Assembly (NCBI RefSeq): GCF_965363235.1
Contig: NC_134845.1
Location: forward strand, 65,005,261 to 65,069,260
DNA from: Mytilus galloprovincialis
Taxonomy: Eukaryota; Mollusca; Bivalvia; Mytilida; Mytilidae
Direction: 5' to 3'
Length of the DNA stretch: 64,000 nt
A program made the position numbers and the translations under genes. The first letter of the stretch is position 1. Each line of letters opens with the position of its first letter. A model generated the notes under the pieces. That model had not been told where the DNA came from, searched no databases, and saw nothing but the letters and a program-made list of their open reading frames with translations. Below, piece after piece: positions 33,161-45,236 of the stretch.

Positions 33161-36100
33161 TCATAAAAGGAGATGGACTGAGGTATTTGGTTCCATGATA
33201 TTAGCATCACAAAGTTGTGTAGTGTGCTCAAACATGTGACAAAGTTTAGTCTGTGAGGAAATAGAAAACACTTTACAGTCAATAATTTCCCCACACGCAT
33301 TTGCACAGTCAACTTTCGCTTTTAAACCATTTCTGTGTATAACTTCTGATTTCAACGGCTGACTTGAAATGGCACTACCGTAGAATGCTGTTCCATACTG
33401 TTGAAAAGTTGGAACACTGATGACTTCTCCTACAATGCAAATATGATTGTTTTCATTTTTATCATCACAATTTTTTCAAAAACAATAACGTGACTTAGCA
33501 TGTTGAAGAGTTCTAAAAAAATGAATAGTATTCTCTATAAATTGAATTTTTCTCACTTCACGTTTTTGGTTTTTGTTTGTTACAACCATTATTTATATTT
33601 TTACTGAAATCATCAATTCGAATGAGAAAAACTAAGGGCTTAATAATGTACAAAACAACGAAAAACAAATATTTAACACAACAACAAACGACAATCACTG
33701 AATTACAGCCTCCTGACAGTCACATACATACGGAATTTGATGGAGTTAAACAAATCAGCTGGAGTCCAAAGCCTAGCCCTAACCTCGAAGAGTGGTGTCA
33801 AATTAAATGTTTTGTAAGTGGAGCATCAACGAACATATAACATATTTCTGTAAAATGTGCATTGTTTAATTAAGTCTAACATCAAAACTTACTAATACGA
33901 TAAATAGATAGCCTCCAATCTGCACCACACATTTGTGTCCAGTTCCCTAAACATGGTGTATTACATTCTGAATCGCTGATATTCGGATGGATTGCAAGAT
34001 CTGAGTGTGGGTCATTACCACAATGGCACCATTGTCGAGACTGGAAAAAAAAAATAAAAAAAAAACTTTCTTTTTTTGTGGTGAAAACTATCCAACTTAT
34101 AGTATGTCGTGTATATGTAACTACAGTACAGTAGTATACATATCTTTTAGGGGCCAGCTGAAGAACGTCTCCGAGTGCGGGAATTTTTCGCCTCATTGAA
34201 GACTTATTGGTTTACTCCTGCTGTTGTTTGTTACACGGTCGGGTTTTTGTCTCTTTGACACATTCCCCATTTCCATTCTCACTTTTAGCATACTAATGCT
34301 TCACTGGACATTTATCAAAGGAAATTTTTATGTTTGATCAACTCATCCAAGATGTATTATGTTTTGAATCGTTAAATATTTGTGTATCGAACATCACCGA
34401 TGAACCTTTTATAAATTATACTTTAACTCTTCTGTGTAATGTTCTTATGTCTTTTTTTATTTATTGTTTGTCCAATGGTTTTAGCTGATTGCTGCGTTCA
34501 TAAGTCAAAAATATCACATGAAGATATTTATAATGCTCACATCTAGCAGTGAATTCCACTCTTAATGGAAAAGAGAACATTTTGATCCATATGAGCTTTT
34601 TAGGGGTGTAGTTGTGATTGCAAATGAGGCATCAATCTCACAGAGACAAGATAACTCGGATTGAAGCAATCATACAGTCTTTCGTTATGAGCAAAATCAA
34701 TACCGTGAATCATTTCAAACTAAGAACTAAATATGATGGGCTCACTGTTAATTTTGGATTTTGATTTTTTTTGTTCATTGTATTACTTAATATTTGCTTT
34801 TAGCATGTGTCCTTAATGAACACCCAAGTCCTTCTTTTTATCAGTATCATTAAGATTATTCTGTGACCAACAGTTATTCAGCCAGTTCAATGTAGATGCG
34901 ATACTCATAATGCATAATCACGACTTATTGAATTATGTCTTTATAACTGGCTATGCGGTATGGGCTTTGCTCATTGCTGAAGGCCGTCCGGTGACCTATA
35001 GTTGGTAATTTCTGTGTCATTTGGTCTCTTTTTGGAGAGATGGCAATCATACCACATCTTCTTTTATATTTTAATGCTAATATGCATCATATGCATATTG
35101 GACACAAATTAAAAGGTTATAATAAAGGAAGAAAAAGACCGTTATTAGCGGTCATGGGCCTTTTTTTATCGTTAAAATACATAATTACCTGCACACCGGC
35201 ATATCTAAACCCATCATCTGCGCATCCAAGTATGCACAAGTCTATAGTCAAGGTTAAAATGTTTGTGCCTCCATATAAATAAGGAAACTTTCTGATTGGA
35301 TTGGAATCTATGAAACAGCCTACGTACTCTGCATGTCCTGAAAAAATAAACTTTCATAACAGTTTCATCATTAGCTGTTTTACTTCATAGCCTTTAAATA
35401 AAGACAAGAAAAGAGATAAAACACAGTATTGTTTACGGTGATATTGTCAAATGAAAATTATCGCTACAAACGAATTGCATTAAAATAACATTTATTTTTT
35501 TACAATGCTACATTTTGTCGATATTTATAATATATATTTACCCAGTCACATTTTTATGTTATTGTCTGAGGTCAGAAGCACGTTATCCTAATATTGGCTT
35601 TGGTAGACGGGTGCAATAATTAGTTTTCGTTTGTCAATGTTTACATATGCGTTCGTTATGTGAAAAATGTACTCATTTCTGATCCTTAATATGTTCTTCG
35701 TTATACCAGAATATTTACTGTTAATATGTACAAAGCCCTGAACACGCATGACAAAATTGCCAAAGTTGTTAAGTAATAAACACAGCAACACCAACATCTC
35801 TAATTGACGAACAAACTTATCAAATTAAAAACCACTAATGAGGGTACATAAATAGTAAAATAAGGTTTCACATGTCTAAACTAGTATATTTATAGATTTA
35901 ATAGTCTACCACTTCACTTGATTTATTTTTTTTTTGCGTATAATTTCAGTCTGAGGGTTTTATATAAGATACCGTTGCAGTCAGTGTTTATTGGAAAAGA
36001 GAGCCGGAGAGCTCTGATATATTTTCGGCAAGACAACTGACAATCATAGTAAAGTAAGATTGAAGCCGATCGACTTGCCACGTGAGGGTTTCGAACTAAC

Positions 36101-37238
36101 AAATCTGGTAATGAAAATCCCGTTAAAATAAACGCTGTCGTACTCTCTACCACTAGGGCCTCTTGATCAATAGAATAACAAAATATGAACCTGCATGTAG
36201 GGTCATAATAAAAACTTGATAGGTTTAGCTAGCTATAAAATCATGTTCATTAAACAATCTAAGAAGATGTCTGTATTAAGTCAGAAATATGACAGTTGTT
36301 GTCCATTCCTGTGATGTGTTGATGTGTTGAGCTTTTGATTTGTCATTTGATAAGGGACTTTGAAATATCCTTGTACATGTTCTAGTTCGGTATTTTTGTT
36401 ATTTTACTTTTTACTTACATGGTTGATGTTAGAAATCATTATTTGTATTTTTTCAATTCAGAGAAATATATATAACGATATAAATGTGTATGATTTACTT
36501 ACCCAGCGCAGAGTATGTACACTGAAACATATATACAAAGGCAATGATAAATATATTATTAACGGTGTCAGCTTAAATCGATCTTAATTTGTATCATTCT
36601 GAATGTATATTTAATGGTCCGACCTCGTTTAGTTTCAGCTGTTTTTGTTTTGTTTTGATTTATGTGGGTTTCTTTGTGTCTTTAGTAACTCTTTACTCCA
36701 TGTTTTGAAAGAATATATATAATTTTTTCACATAACGGCTATAAATAGAAAACGACCCATTCAGCATTACATTTAATGGTAATTTCTTGACAACAACAAA
36801 ATCATGAATGATTAGATGTTTTAGTGGTTCGAAAACATATCTTATAATTAAAATGAAACATTACAAAGTGGCGGGCGTAAAAGGAGGGGGATATCTGCAC
36901 GGAAGAACGCGAAATAACATTGCCATTACACAATGAATGAACAACTAAAAATGTCTTGCAACCGATTTCACGAAACACGGCGAATAACGAACCTTTTTCA
37001 CGGCTGCACGTGAAAAAAAATGGAACCACGTTTCACGGAAATAACCCTTTGCCGCCCTCATTACAACCCTGAACCCTTACCTAAAAGTTAAAAGTCGTTA
37101 CCCAAGTCTTTCCTTTTACTACGTATAATATGAAATACGAGAAGAGTTAGGTTTATTTTTCTTACCTGTAAATCAACCTGCTCTAATTGAAATACCAAAA
37201 ACACAAGTTCTATTAGTCTATGCATGACACGTTTATAT
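33161..37238 (-). CDS. WSC + PAN/apple domain secreted protein, gene B (5 coding exons)
   Basis: Exons in transcript order: 37238-37166 (ATG at 37225), 36521-36503 (19-nt microexon), 35337-35189, 34040-33893, 33429-33161 (stop). All junctions are GT-AG; coding lengths 60+19+149+148+269 give 214 residues. Residues 1-20 (MHRLIELVFLVFQLEQVDLQ) are the signal peptide. The WSC domain shows YVGCF, GCADDGFRYAG, WCHC, SDSEC, TQMCG and LSIYRI. The last exon carries the PAN/apple-like domain with the same five Cys as gene A and ends in LLL. A TTTCAG 13 nt before the ATG suggests a non-coding first exon. It differs from gene A by a three-codon and a one-codon indel in the WSC exons and by many substitutions that keep the frame and all Cys, so both copies look functional. 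Confidence 0.85.
33630..33745 (-). repeat. S3-related repeat fragment in gene B intron
   Basis: AACACAACAACAAACGACAA, TCACTGAATTACAGCCTCC and GACAGTCACATACATAC match the outer part of 21085-21150. Confidence 0.45.
34147..34290 (+). repeat. SINE-like family S1 in gene B intron
   Basis: GGGGCCAGCTGAAGAACGTC, GAGTGCGGGAATTTTTCGCC, GGGTTTTTGTCTCTTTGACA and CATTCCCCATTTCCATTCTC. Confidence 0.65.
34945..35075 (+). repeat. SINE-like family S2 in gene B intron
   Basis: GGTATGGGCTTTGCTCATTG, GAAGGCCGTCCGGTGACCTA, TGTGTCATTTGGTCTC and GATGGCAATCATACCACATC. Confidence 0.65.
35940..36166 (-). repeat. tRNA-derived SINE with pol III boxes
   Basis: Minus strand starts GAGGCCCTAGTGGTAGAGAG (an A-box-like TAGTGGTAGAG) and has AGTTCGAAACCC (B box GTTCRANNC) about 50 bases on. 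The spacing is too long for a working tRNA, and a tRNA-unrelated body follows. It lies in intron 2 of gene B. Confidence 0.55.
36260..36415 (+). repeat. Dispersed repeat family S4 in gene B intron
   Basis: TTAAGTCAGAAATATGACAG, TTGTTGTCCATTCCTGTGAT and CGGTATTTTTGTTATTTTAC. Confidence 0.55.
36503..36521 (-). CDS. 19-nt microexon of gene B
   Basis: TGTACATACTCTGCGCTGG between ...TATATGTTTCAG and GTAAGTAAA; encodes CTYSALG with the next exon. It differs from the gene A microexon at three bases. Confidence 0.85.
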
Positions 37239-38235
37239 CTGAAACAAACAACCATAAAGCTGAAATACTTTGTATTTATGTATATATGCTTGATTTGTAT
37301 TGTACAAGACAAGAAAAACATCTAAATACTGATTTGAAAATACCATTGGAAGCAGTTCGAACAGTGATATGTCTTGCCATTTGTTAATTATTCTTATAGT
37401 AAGGTCCAACGAGTTCATATTGTTTGAATCGATATACAATCGTTCTAGGGTGACTTATTGCATTAATTGATGATGTGCAAGTCTTACCGTTGGGTTGAGT
37501 CACTACTGGTTTAATCAAATTATATCAGGTTTGAATCATATACATTGTCAATGATATTTTGAGTCGCATTGTATAAATTACAGGTTTTCGTAACGTTTAA
37601 TGTTCTTGTTAACATGGTTAAGACACGGTATTTTCGTAGGTGTGGTTTCCAAACACACTGGATTCGTGATATTTCCGTCGTTTTCTTTAATGTGTTATAG
37701 CATTCTAGTGGATATATGTCCGAATGTTTTGTGGTTTTATATTTTTGTGTAAAGAAGTAGGTTCGGTAAGAGCCCGATTATTAAGTTCAATGTTTCAGGA
37801 TAAAAGATATTTTAAGATGATGAAAAAACGTCTGAGGAAGTTAAATAGAAGTAATTGTTTTCAAAGTTTTATTCTAAAGCGTTGATCTTTATATGACAAA
37901 TAGGTCAAAAACAGAGATTTTTACAAATTTGACAAAATCGTACTGATTTCAACCAAATAAATGCGTGGGAAAAAATAGAGCAGAAGCGCCGACAAACTAA
38001 ATATTTGATTCAGATATGAATAATGCCATATCAATGATTGTGCTGAAAGATTTGTTTGTCGACGCCTGTGTGCTATGTTCCTATCCAAGAAATCACTAAA
38101 AAAATCTAATTTCTTTAAATTTTCGTCGAAAATAAAAATTAGTGCAACTTCATAAACAGTGCGAAAGTACCTAAATTTTCAAAAAGAAAAAGAAAAGATT
38201 TTGATAGCAGATGAGTCAATCGTTACCATGTGGCG
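37239..38235. other. Upstream flank of gene B, no gene seen
   Basis: Minus-strand TATATACATAAAT about 50 bases before the predicted splice acceptor could be chance in AT-rich DNA. No other feature was recognised. Confidence 0.4.
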
Positions 38236-38239
38236 AAAG

Positions 38240-38445
38240 TGAGCAACACAACGGGTGCTACTAGTGAAACAGGAAATGCTTGCACTTCTATAGCACCTAA
38301 GATCCACCTAGTTTTGTGAACGGTTAGTGCATGTTGCTCAGTCTTTAGTGTTCTGTATAGTGTTTTGTGCACTTGTTGGTCTTTCGCCGCTTTTTCTGTT
38401 TTGCCATTGCGTTGTATTTTCTTTCGAATCTTACTTTGTTTATTC
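38240..38445 (+). mobile_element. Divergent RT-family 3' tail
   Basis: CAACACAACGGGTGCTACTA, GCACCTAAGATCCACCTAGT, GTTGCTCAGTCTTTAGTGTT and GTTTTGCCATTGCGTTG follow the order of the tail at 45000-45180 but with many differences. An older copy. Confidence 0.5.
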
Positions 38446-39649
38446 TGCCTAAATTTTTGTTTTATCAATTTGCTGCTGTAAGCAATTTATAAACACCATG
38501 ATGCTTTGTGTTTTTTTTAACTATTGAAAATTTGTTTGAAATGCGTATAGTGTTATAACTTTACGATTTAAGATATGCTTTGTCTTGAGATTTCTTATTT
38601 CACTTCGTTGTACTTCGGTATGTCCCTGTGTTGTTTATCATATCAATTTACCAAAATGGCAACCGTTTTCTAAAAAGCTTTCTTGATTTGTCAAAGATTG
38701 CATTACATTTATCTCAAGGAGAAAAAAACTTATCATTAAAAAGTGTAGAATTTGATTAATATACCTAAATCGCTGAGTTTTTCACTTCTTTAAATCAAGT
38801 GTACGTGTTAAAAGAAAATCATATATATTATCAAATTCTCCTTAAATGTACTACTATTTAATATATTGTCTTCAAGTACACTTATACGCCGATATGTTCC
38901 ATACTGCGTATGCAGTTACATCAACTGCGAGTATTAGACCTCTTGTAGAATTTCGACCACCGCACCGTGAAAGTGCGAGGCGAAAACCAAGATTACAGAG
39001 CGTACTGGTGTACACGTATAAACATATAAACAATGCCATAATATTTGGTTCTGGTGTAACAAATATGCTATACCCTTTATTCCGTACGGAACAAATACGA
39101 TAAAATGTCTTCCATTTGGAACTTATATTATAAAGGAACTTCTTTTTCATGACAATGGACTATAAATAGTAGTAACTTATTATTAAAGAACAAATTATAT
39201 GCACCAAATCATTCAACTAGTGTTAAGGAAAAGTTTAATTATCAATGACACGATCCTGTAAACTTCAACAGAAAACTCGAAAGTTTTAATTAAAATTAAT
39301 TAGCGATCAGTTATCTTTGAATGATTTATAATATGCTGATTGAACGTTATTGATTAGTAATAAATTTTTTTCCCAAAAAACGTGCATACATAGTACAGAA
39401 ATAACTTTAGAATATTCATGCATTGGTTCAATAATTTCCACAACATTAAAATTACAAGAAACTCATTTCTTGGATCTTTCATATATGACTTTAACGAATG
39501 AATTGTTAATTTACATTCAACATAAGATATAGCGCTATTTCATTCCTTTTGAATACAGTACTATGTGTCATTAAGAATCATGATATATTCATGATTTAAA
39601 TCTTCTAGATTTGTATTTCTAATATAAAACGTATTTTCTTGATTGCATC

Positions 39650-41155
39650 TAAAAAGAGGGACGAAAGATACCAGAGGGACAGTCACTCATAAATCGATAA
39701 CGCCATGGATAAAAATGAAAAGGACAAACAGACAAACAATAGTACACATGACACAACATAGAAAACTAAAGAATAAACAACACGTACGCCTACAAAAACT
39801 AAGGGTTATCTCAGGTGCTCCGGAAGGGTAAGCAGATCCTGTTCCACATGTGGCACCCGTCGTGTTGCTTAGGTAGCACTCAATAGTTAGAAAATAAAAT
39901 AAAAAATGAGCCACAAAATGTTTTATCATCTCCTATTCCTGGATTTCTAATACATTAACATAACTGTTTGTGTTGTACATGTGCATATGTATGTAATCAG
40001 TATCTTCCATAAATTTGATTTTCAAAAGTTAAAAGGGTGAAACATAATTCCTTTTCTGTGTATCCATGGCAATATTCTGCATTTATTTACCATAAAATAT
40101 AGCAAAAAGGGGGGTAAACATTTCCCATATCCCCCAATTTTTGGATCAAACTAGAATTTCAATGCCTTTGAGTGATACCTTTTTAAAAACTGTTTTATCG
40201 TTAAATCTAATAACAAAGTTCGTGCGACAAAAAAATGGAAAAAAACCTTACAATAATCATGATAATTGCCAGACCAATGTATCGTATGGACATACAAATA
40301 CGGACTGTCATATAGAAAGCAGCCTATACTACATACAATATATGATCGTGATGTTCATATAAACGCAATACGAAGGCTATTTAATACTCAGCTATCCAAA
40401 AATGAATTGTATTGCACACTAGCTCTTATATTTGAAAAATCCACAGGAGCCAAAATGCGAAACTACACACCTAACTGTGAAGTGCTACCTTATGAGATAA
40501 CAAATCCGGAAAATAGTCTAATTCGGTAGATCACATTCATAAAAGGGAAGGGGGTTGCAATTTCGACGCCAGGAAAATATCCGATATCACCTGTGAAACG
40601 TCCATTCCACAACGGTCAACCAACTCGTGATGGCGTCCGTAAAATTTACGAAGAGATGATTTCAACTTCACCATCTGGAACTCTTGATTTAATAGCTTCC
40701 TTGTGAGCAGCAACCCTCTATCAAGAAAATCATGATCGAAAATGCAAGCACGGGAATATCTTATCAACCGGGAGACATATGCACCGCGAGCAGATGTCGC
40801 TGGAATGTTGCCACCCAGAAATGGAAAGTTCACAATTAGAAAGCTGAAATCATCTTTTTGTCTTTTGTTTTGTTTTCAATCGAATTTTGAATTGTTTAGT
40901 GAAAGAACGTCATCTATATAGCGGAAAGTAGTGTGAAAGGATATTGCAAACTTCTTATCTTTCTTCCTAAGAAGTTCCTGCATGAAGTCAGTCTCATAAT
41001 AATACAGAAACAAGTCGGCAAGAAGAGGAGCACAATTTCGTCCCATTGGAATGCCGATAGTCTGTTGAAAAACACGTCCTCCGAACGTAAAAAATATGTT
41101 GTCAATCAAGAAATCAAGCATCTTGTTACTGTCAGTTTCGGAGAATTTTTTGTTA
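39650..41155 (-). mobile_element. Reverse-transcriptase copy 3, with internal deletion and nested element
   Basis: Minus strand: FSETDSNKMLDFLIDNIF, TIGIPMGRNCAPLLADLFLY (motif B) and FRYIDDVLSLNNSKF (motif C). About 35-40 codons are then missing before DDFSF...NFPFL, LIRYSRAC and LRKFYGRHHELVDRCG. The non-coding 3' tail (GTGATCTACCGAATTAG...CTTTCGTCCCTCTTTTT) is split by the 618-bp element at 39872-40489. The 5' part of the retroelement is absent. Inactive. Confidence 0.85.
39872..40489. mobile_element. 618-bp nonautonomous DNA transposon nested in an RT tail
   Basis: Ends GGTAGCACT (39872) and AGTGCTACC (40489); the inverted match extends to 16 of 19 bases. Exact 3-bp duplications TTA at 39869-39871 and 40490-40492. 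Removing the element and one TTA restores the uninterrupted tail sequence seen in sister RT copies. PIF/Harbinger-like elements make 3-bp T-rich duplications, so that class is likely. No transposase. Confidence 0.85.
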
Positions 41156-41820
41156 AAAGCATTTTGGAGATACGTGTAAAATATGTTTTTTTTTAATAAT
41201 TTAATAAGTATAACGACATACACATCAAATTGCAATACCAACGAAGTAAAACAAATTAAAAATAACTAAAACAAAAATTGCATATTACATATCTTTAAAA
41301 GAATCTTTATATATATATATTTCCCTATGTATTCACAAAAATAGTAACATTCGTCAATCCCTCGTAAGCAATGTCAATAACTGGTATGATATTGGCTGAT
41401 TAAAGTAATAAACCTTGAACCATGTTTTCCCTGAAAAATTGACAGCACTAATTTTAGTAATATATATTTTTTTCTAATTATTGTAAAATACTATTCACCC
41501 CAACGATTTTTCAATTTTAGTAAAAGAGAGATTCGACAAAGACTTCTATATTAATTTTACTTCAATGGATTCAATCGTCAATTTTGATACAATTCTTTCA
41601 TTGTTAGAGTAGTCACATCAAGATTTACACAAATGTAAACAGTTACGATGAACTTCTTTGTATTTTTTATTCATTAAATGTCTGAAAATAACAACATATT
41701 TTATTAAAATGTAATTTTAACAAAGAAATCGACAGATATTGAAAACATAGTTACAATAACAGCTGTGATGTTTCACAGTTTTCTTTAAATGGACCTATTA
41801 AACTTAATATTATTATACCA

Positions 41821-42116
41821 GTCCAAGTTTTCAAACAGTTAAAATTGAAAAAAAAACATTCAATTTACCGATTTTAATAAAAATAGACAAAAACTAATCC
41901 GCTTTTTTTTCTAATTTAAAATTGTTCACAAAAGAGCTAATTAAAATCGGTCAAATTTATATTGAATATAAGTACACTAGTCCAAGTTTTCAAACAGCTT
42001 TAATAGAAAACAAAGTCTTCAATTTACCGATTTTAATTGAAATAGACAAAAACTAATCCCATTTTTTTCCTAAATTAAGATTGTTAACAACAACAGCTAA
42101 ATAAAATCGGTCAAAT
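41821..42116 (+). repeat. Tandem duplication, 159-bp period
   Basis: Two copies start GTCCAAGTTTTCAAACAG at 41821 and 41980. Each contains TTCAATTTACCGATTTTAAT and ends AAAATCGGTCAAA. Confidence 0.75.
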
Positions 42117-42397
42117 AAAAAAAAATCTATAATCTCCTTTGACTGAATTCGCTTAGGTTGCCACGTGACAGTTCTACATGTAACGAGAGTTCACGTGGTT
42201 AAGGATACTGCATATCGAGAAGGAATTGGCAAAAAGAGTACGGGAAGATGATAAAGCAATTGCATCACATTTCTGGGGCCGTGCCAATGAAAGTATCCTA
42301 GAATATCTCCTAAAACATGTCTAAGAACATTATTTAGTATGGTCTTATGACGTGTCTGAGACATGTCTTAGGATGTAACACAAAGCTTAAGATAATC

Positions 42398-43360
42398 CTA
42401 ACTACGACGGCCATAAGGCCATCCTAACACATGTGTTTATTTGAAACAAAATATGTAGAGAAGCCAATGACACATATTTTATTGTATTTCACTATATATG
42501 TGAGAAAGTGAGGGAGGATGACTCTTTCTAGAAAACTATTTACTCAAAAAAAAAGTTTGAACATAATACTAGGAGATACGTTATTAAATAAGATAAAAAA
42601 AAATGAATTTCATACGACAACAAAACTAAAAAGTCACACAACATAGGTAAAAGTGATATTCGTGCTGCAATCCTAACTACGATGATCTTAGCCTAGGACC
42701 ATCCTAACACATTTGTGTAAGTGAAAAAAATATATAGAGAGAGAGGTCAATGACATATATTTTATTGTATTTCACTATGTATGTGAGAAAGTAAGGGAGG
42801 ATGACTCTTTATTGAAAACAATTAACTAAAACAAATAGTTTGAACATACTACTAGGAAATACGTTACTAAATAAAATAATAAAAACATGAATTTCATACG
42901 ACAACAGAACTAAAAAGTCACACAACATAGGTAAATGAGATATTCGTGCTGCAATCCTAACTATGATGGTTCTAGGATCATCCTTACACATTTATTTAAT
43001 TGAAAAAAAATATGAAGAGCAGCCAATGACTTAATTTTATTGTATTTCACTTTATATGTGAGAAAGTGAGGGAGGATGACTCTTTATTGAAAACAATTTA
43101 CTAAAAAAAAGTTTGAACATACTACTAGGAAATACGTTATTAAATAAGATAAAAAAAAATAAATTTCATACGATTACAGAACTAAAAAGTCACACAACAT
43201 AGGTAAATGCGATATTCGTGCTGCAATCCTACCTACGACGGTCCTAGGACCATTCTAACACATTTATTCAATTGAAAAAAAATATGTAGAGAAGCTAATG
43301 ACAAATATTTAATTGTATTTCACTATATATGTGAGAAAGTGAGGGAGGAAGACTCTTTAA
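42398..43360 (+). repeat. Tandem array, about 275-bp unit, 3.5 copies
   Basis: Successive starts differ by 275, 284 and 271 bases. Each unit contains CTAACTACGATGG-like, TTTTATTGTATTTCACTATA and TTTGAACATACTACTAGGA. Confidence 0.8.
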
Positions 43361-43412
43361 AATGGAAAACATATCCTATGATACTTTGATTGACTAGGCC
43401 CCAGAAAATTGG

Positions 43413-43537
43413 TCTATGTTGTGTCATATGTTCTATTGTTTGTCTGTTTGTCTTCTTTCATTTATAGCCAGGCGTTGTCAGAATATTTTCGTTTTATGAT
43501 TTTGACTGTCCGTCTGGTATCTTTCGTCCCTTTTTAA
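43413..43537 (+). mobile_element. RT-family 3' tail, 125 bp
   Basis: CTATGTTGTGTCATATGTTC, GTTTGTCTGTTTGTCTTCTT and GGTATCTTTCGTCCCTTTTT. Heavily 5'-truncated copy with the family's common 3' end. Confidence 0.75.
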
Positions 43538-44139
43538 TGTTAGTATGTAAATTATTTTTTTCCTTTGGGTCCACTCGATTTCATTACATATATTGAATAA
43601 GGATTAACTAAAAAAAAGTATTTTTTTCAAAATCTAGATTAACATTACACCGTTAAGTCTGGTGCAAAAAATGTTATGCCATATTTGTTGTTTTTATTTC
43701 GTTTAAGGATATCGTAACTTTTATGTTTATCCTAAGACACCTATTTATATATCCTAACTTAGGACCAAAGTTAGGACATATCTTATTTTAGGAGACTTTC
43801 GTTAACCTGACTTAGGACTAAGACGTGTTCTTAGACCATCCTAAGAAATGTCCTAGTCCTAGGACAGCTTCGTTGACACGGCCGCTGAATTTTTTTATAA
43901 CATAAAGGATTTGTTTTCATTTACGAAACGTCAATTTTCACTTGTTGATAGTAAAAATAACTAACAAAGAACATATGATATAGTCAACTTATTCATTTTG
44001 TTTTTTTTTTTTGTTTTTATTAATTTGAAGTTTTATGTACAATTTCTATCTAATATAATAACTTTCAAGATAACAATTAAAAACTGCAAAATGTCATTAA
44101 AATAACAAATTTCTGAACAGCAACCCATCAACGGGTTGT

Positions 44140-44465
44140 CTGATACGCTTGAAAATGTCAGGGCAGATAGAACAATTTTACTGCTCTAAATGCTTTGATT
44201 TTTGAAATATACGCCACAATCTACATTTTAACCCCTGGGTTCTATTTTAGCAATGGCGGCCATATAGGTAGGCGGGCCGGGTCATCGAACACATTTTTTA
44301 AACTAGATATCCTAGTGATGATTGTGACTAAGATTGGTTGAATTTGGGCAAGTTGTTTCAGAGGAGAAGATTTTTGTAAAACTTAACAGATGACGACGGA
44401 CGACAGACGCCAAATCAAGAAAACATCTCAATTGGCCTTTTGGACCAGGTGAGCGAAAAAAAAAG
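44140..44465 (+). repeat. Probable SINE-like repeat ending in an A run
   Basis: Ends GATGACGACGGACGACAGAC, GGCCTTTTGGACCAGGTGAG and CGAAAAAAAAA. The style matches common bivalve repeat tails, but no second copy lies in the window. Confidence 0.35.
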
Positions 44466-44609
44466 ATCGGTTTTCCTGCCCCCACCCCATCCTCCTAATC
44501 ATGACTAAATTTACTCTGTTACCACTAAAATGAACGTACATACTAAGACTTTTTCACTTTTTATTTTCATCTTTATATTTACTTTTATGCTTAAATGTTG
44601 CCATTTATA

Positions 44610-45236
44610 AAACAAAACTTTACGACAAAAGAGATGATTTCAGCTTTCCAATTGTGAACTTTCCATTTCTAAGTAGCAAAATTCAGGCAGCACCTGCATA
44701 CGGGGTATATATCTCCCAATTGATACGATATTTCCGTGCTTGCATTTCCTATCATGATTTTCTTGATAGAGGGTTGCTGCTCGCAAGGAAGCTATTAAAC
44801 CAAGAGTTCCAAATGGTGAAGTTTAAATCATCCCTTCGTAAATTTTACGGACGCCATCACGAGTTGGTTGACCGTTATGGAACAACCGTTTCACAAAAGA
44901 TATCGTATATGTTCCTTACGTCGTAACTACAATCCCCTTCCCTTTCATGAATGTGACCTACCGAATTAGACTATTTACCGGATTTGTTATCACATAAGCA
45001 ACACGACAAGTGCCACATGTGGAGCAGGATCTGCTTACCCTTCCGGAGCACCTGATATCACCCCTAGTTTTTGGTGGGGTTCGTGTTGTTTATTCTTTAG
45101 TTTTCTATGTTGTGTCATGTGTACTATTGTTTGTCTGTTTGTCTTTTTTTTTATTTTTAGCCATGGCGTTGTCAGTTTATTTTAGATTTATGAGTTTGAA
45201 TGTCCCTTGGGTATCTTTCGTCCCTCTTTTATATCG
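44610..45236 (+). mobile_element. Reverse-transcriptase copy 4, 5'-truncated
   Basis: Starts in KTKLYDKRDDFSFPIVNFPF (last third of the RT), then YGVYISQLIRYFRACISYH, LRKFYGRHHELVDRYG and a stop. The full non-coding tail follows, to CTTTCGTCCCTCTTTT. The coding part is open for about 95 codons but lacks all catalytic motifs. Confidence 0.8.

Larger units (their letters stand above)
42277..43883. mobile_element. Inverted-repeat element carrying a tandem array and a nested RT tail
   Basis: Ends GGCCGTGCCAATGAAAG and (inverted) GGCCGTGTCAACGAAGC. Near both ends are many CCTAGGA/TCCTAAGA words. The body holds four tandem units, starting at 42398, 42673, 42957 and 43228, each with GTGAGAAAGTGAGGGAGGA-type and AAAAGTCACACAACATAGGT landmarks. 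An RT-family 3' tail lies at 43413-43537. No clear target duplication. Confidence 0.65.

Noticed and set aside
38846..39103. 85-codon plus-strand frame with a charged stretch (RPPHRESARRKPRLQ)
   Set aside because: No clear acceptor or start context, and an equally long frame lies on the other strand.
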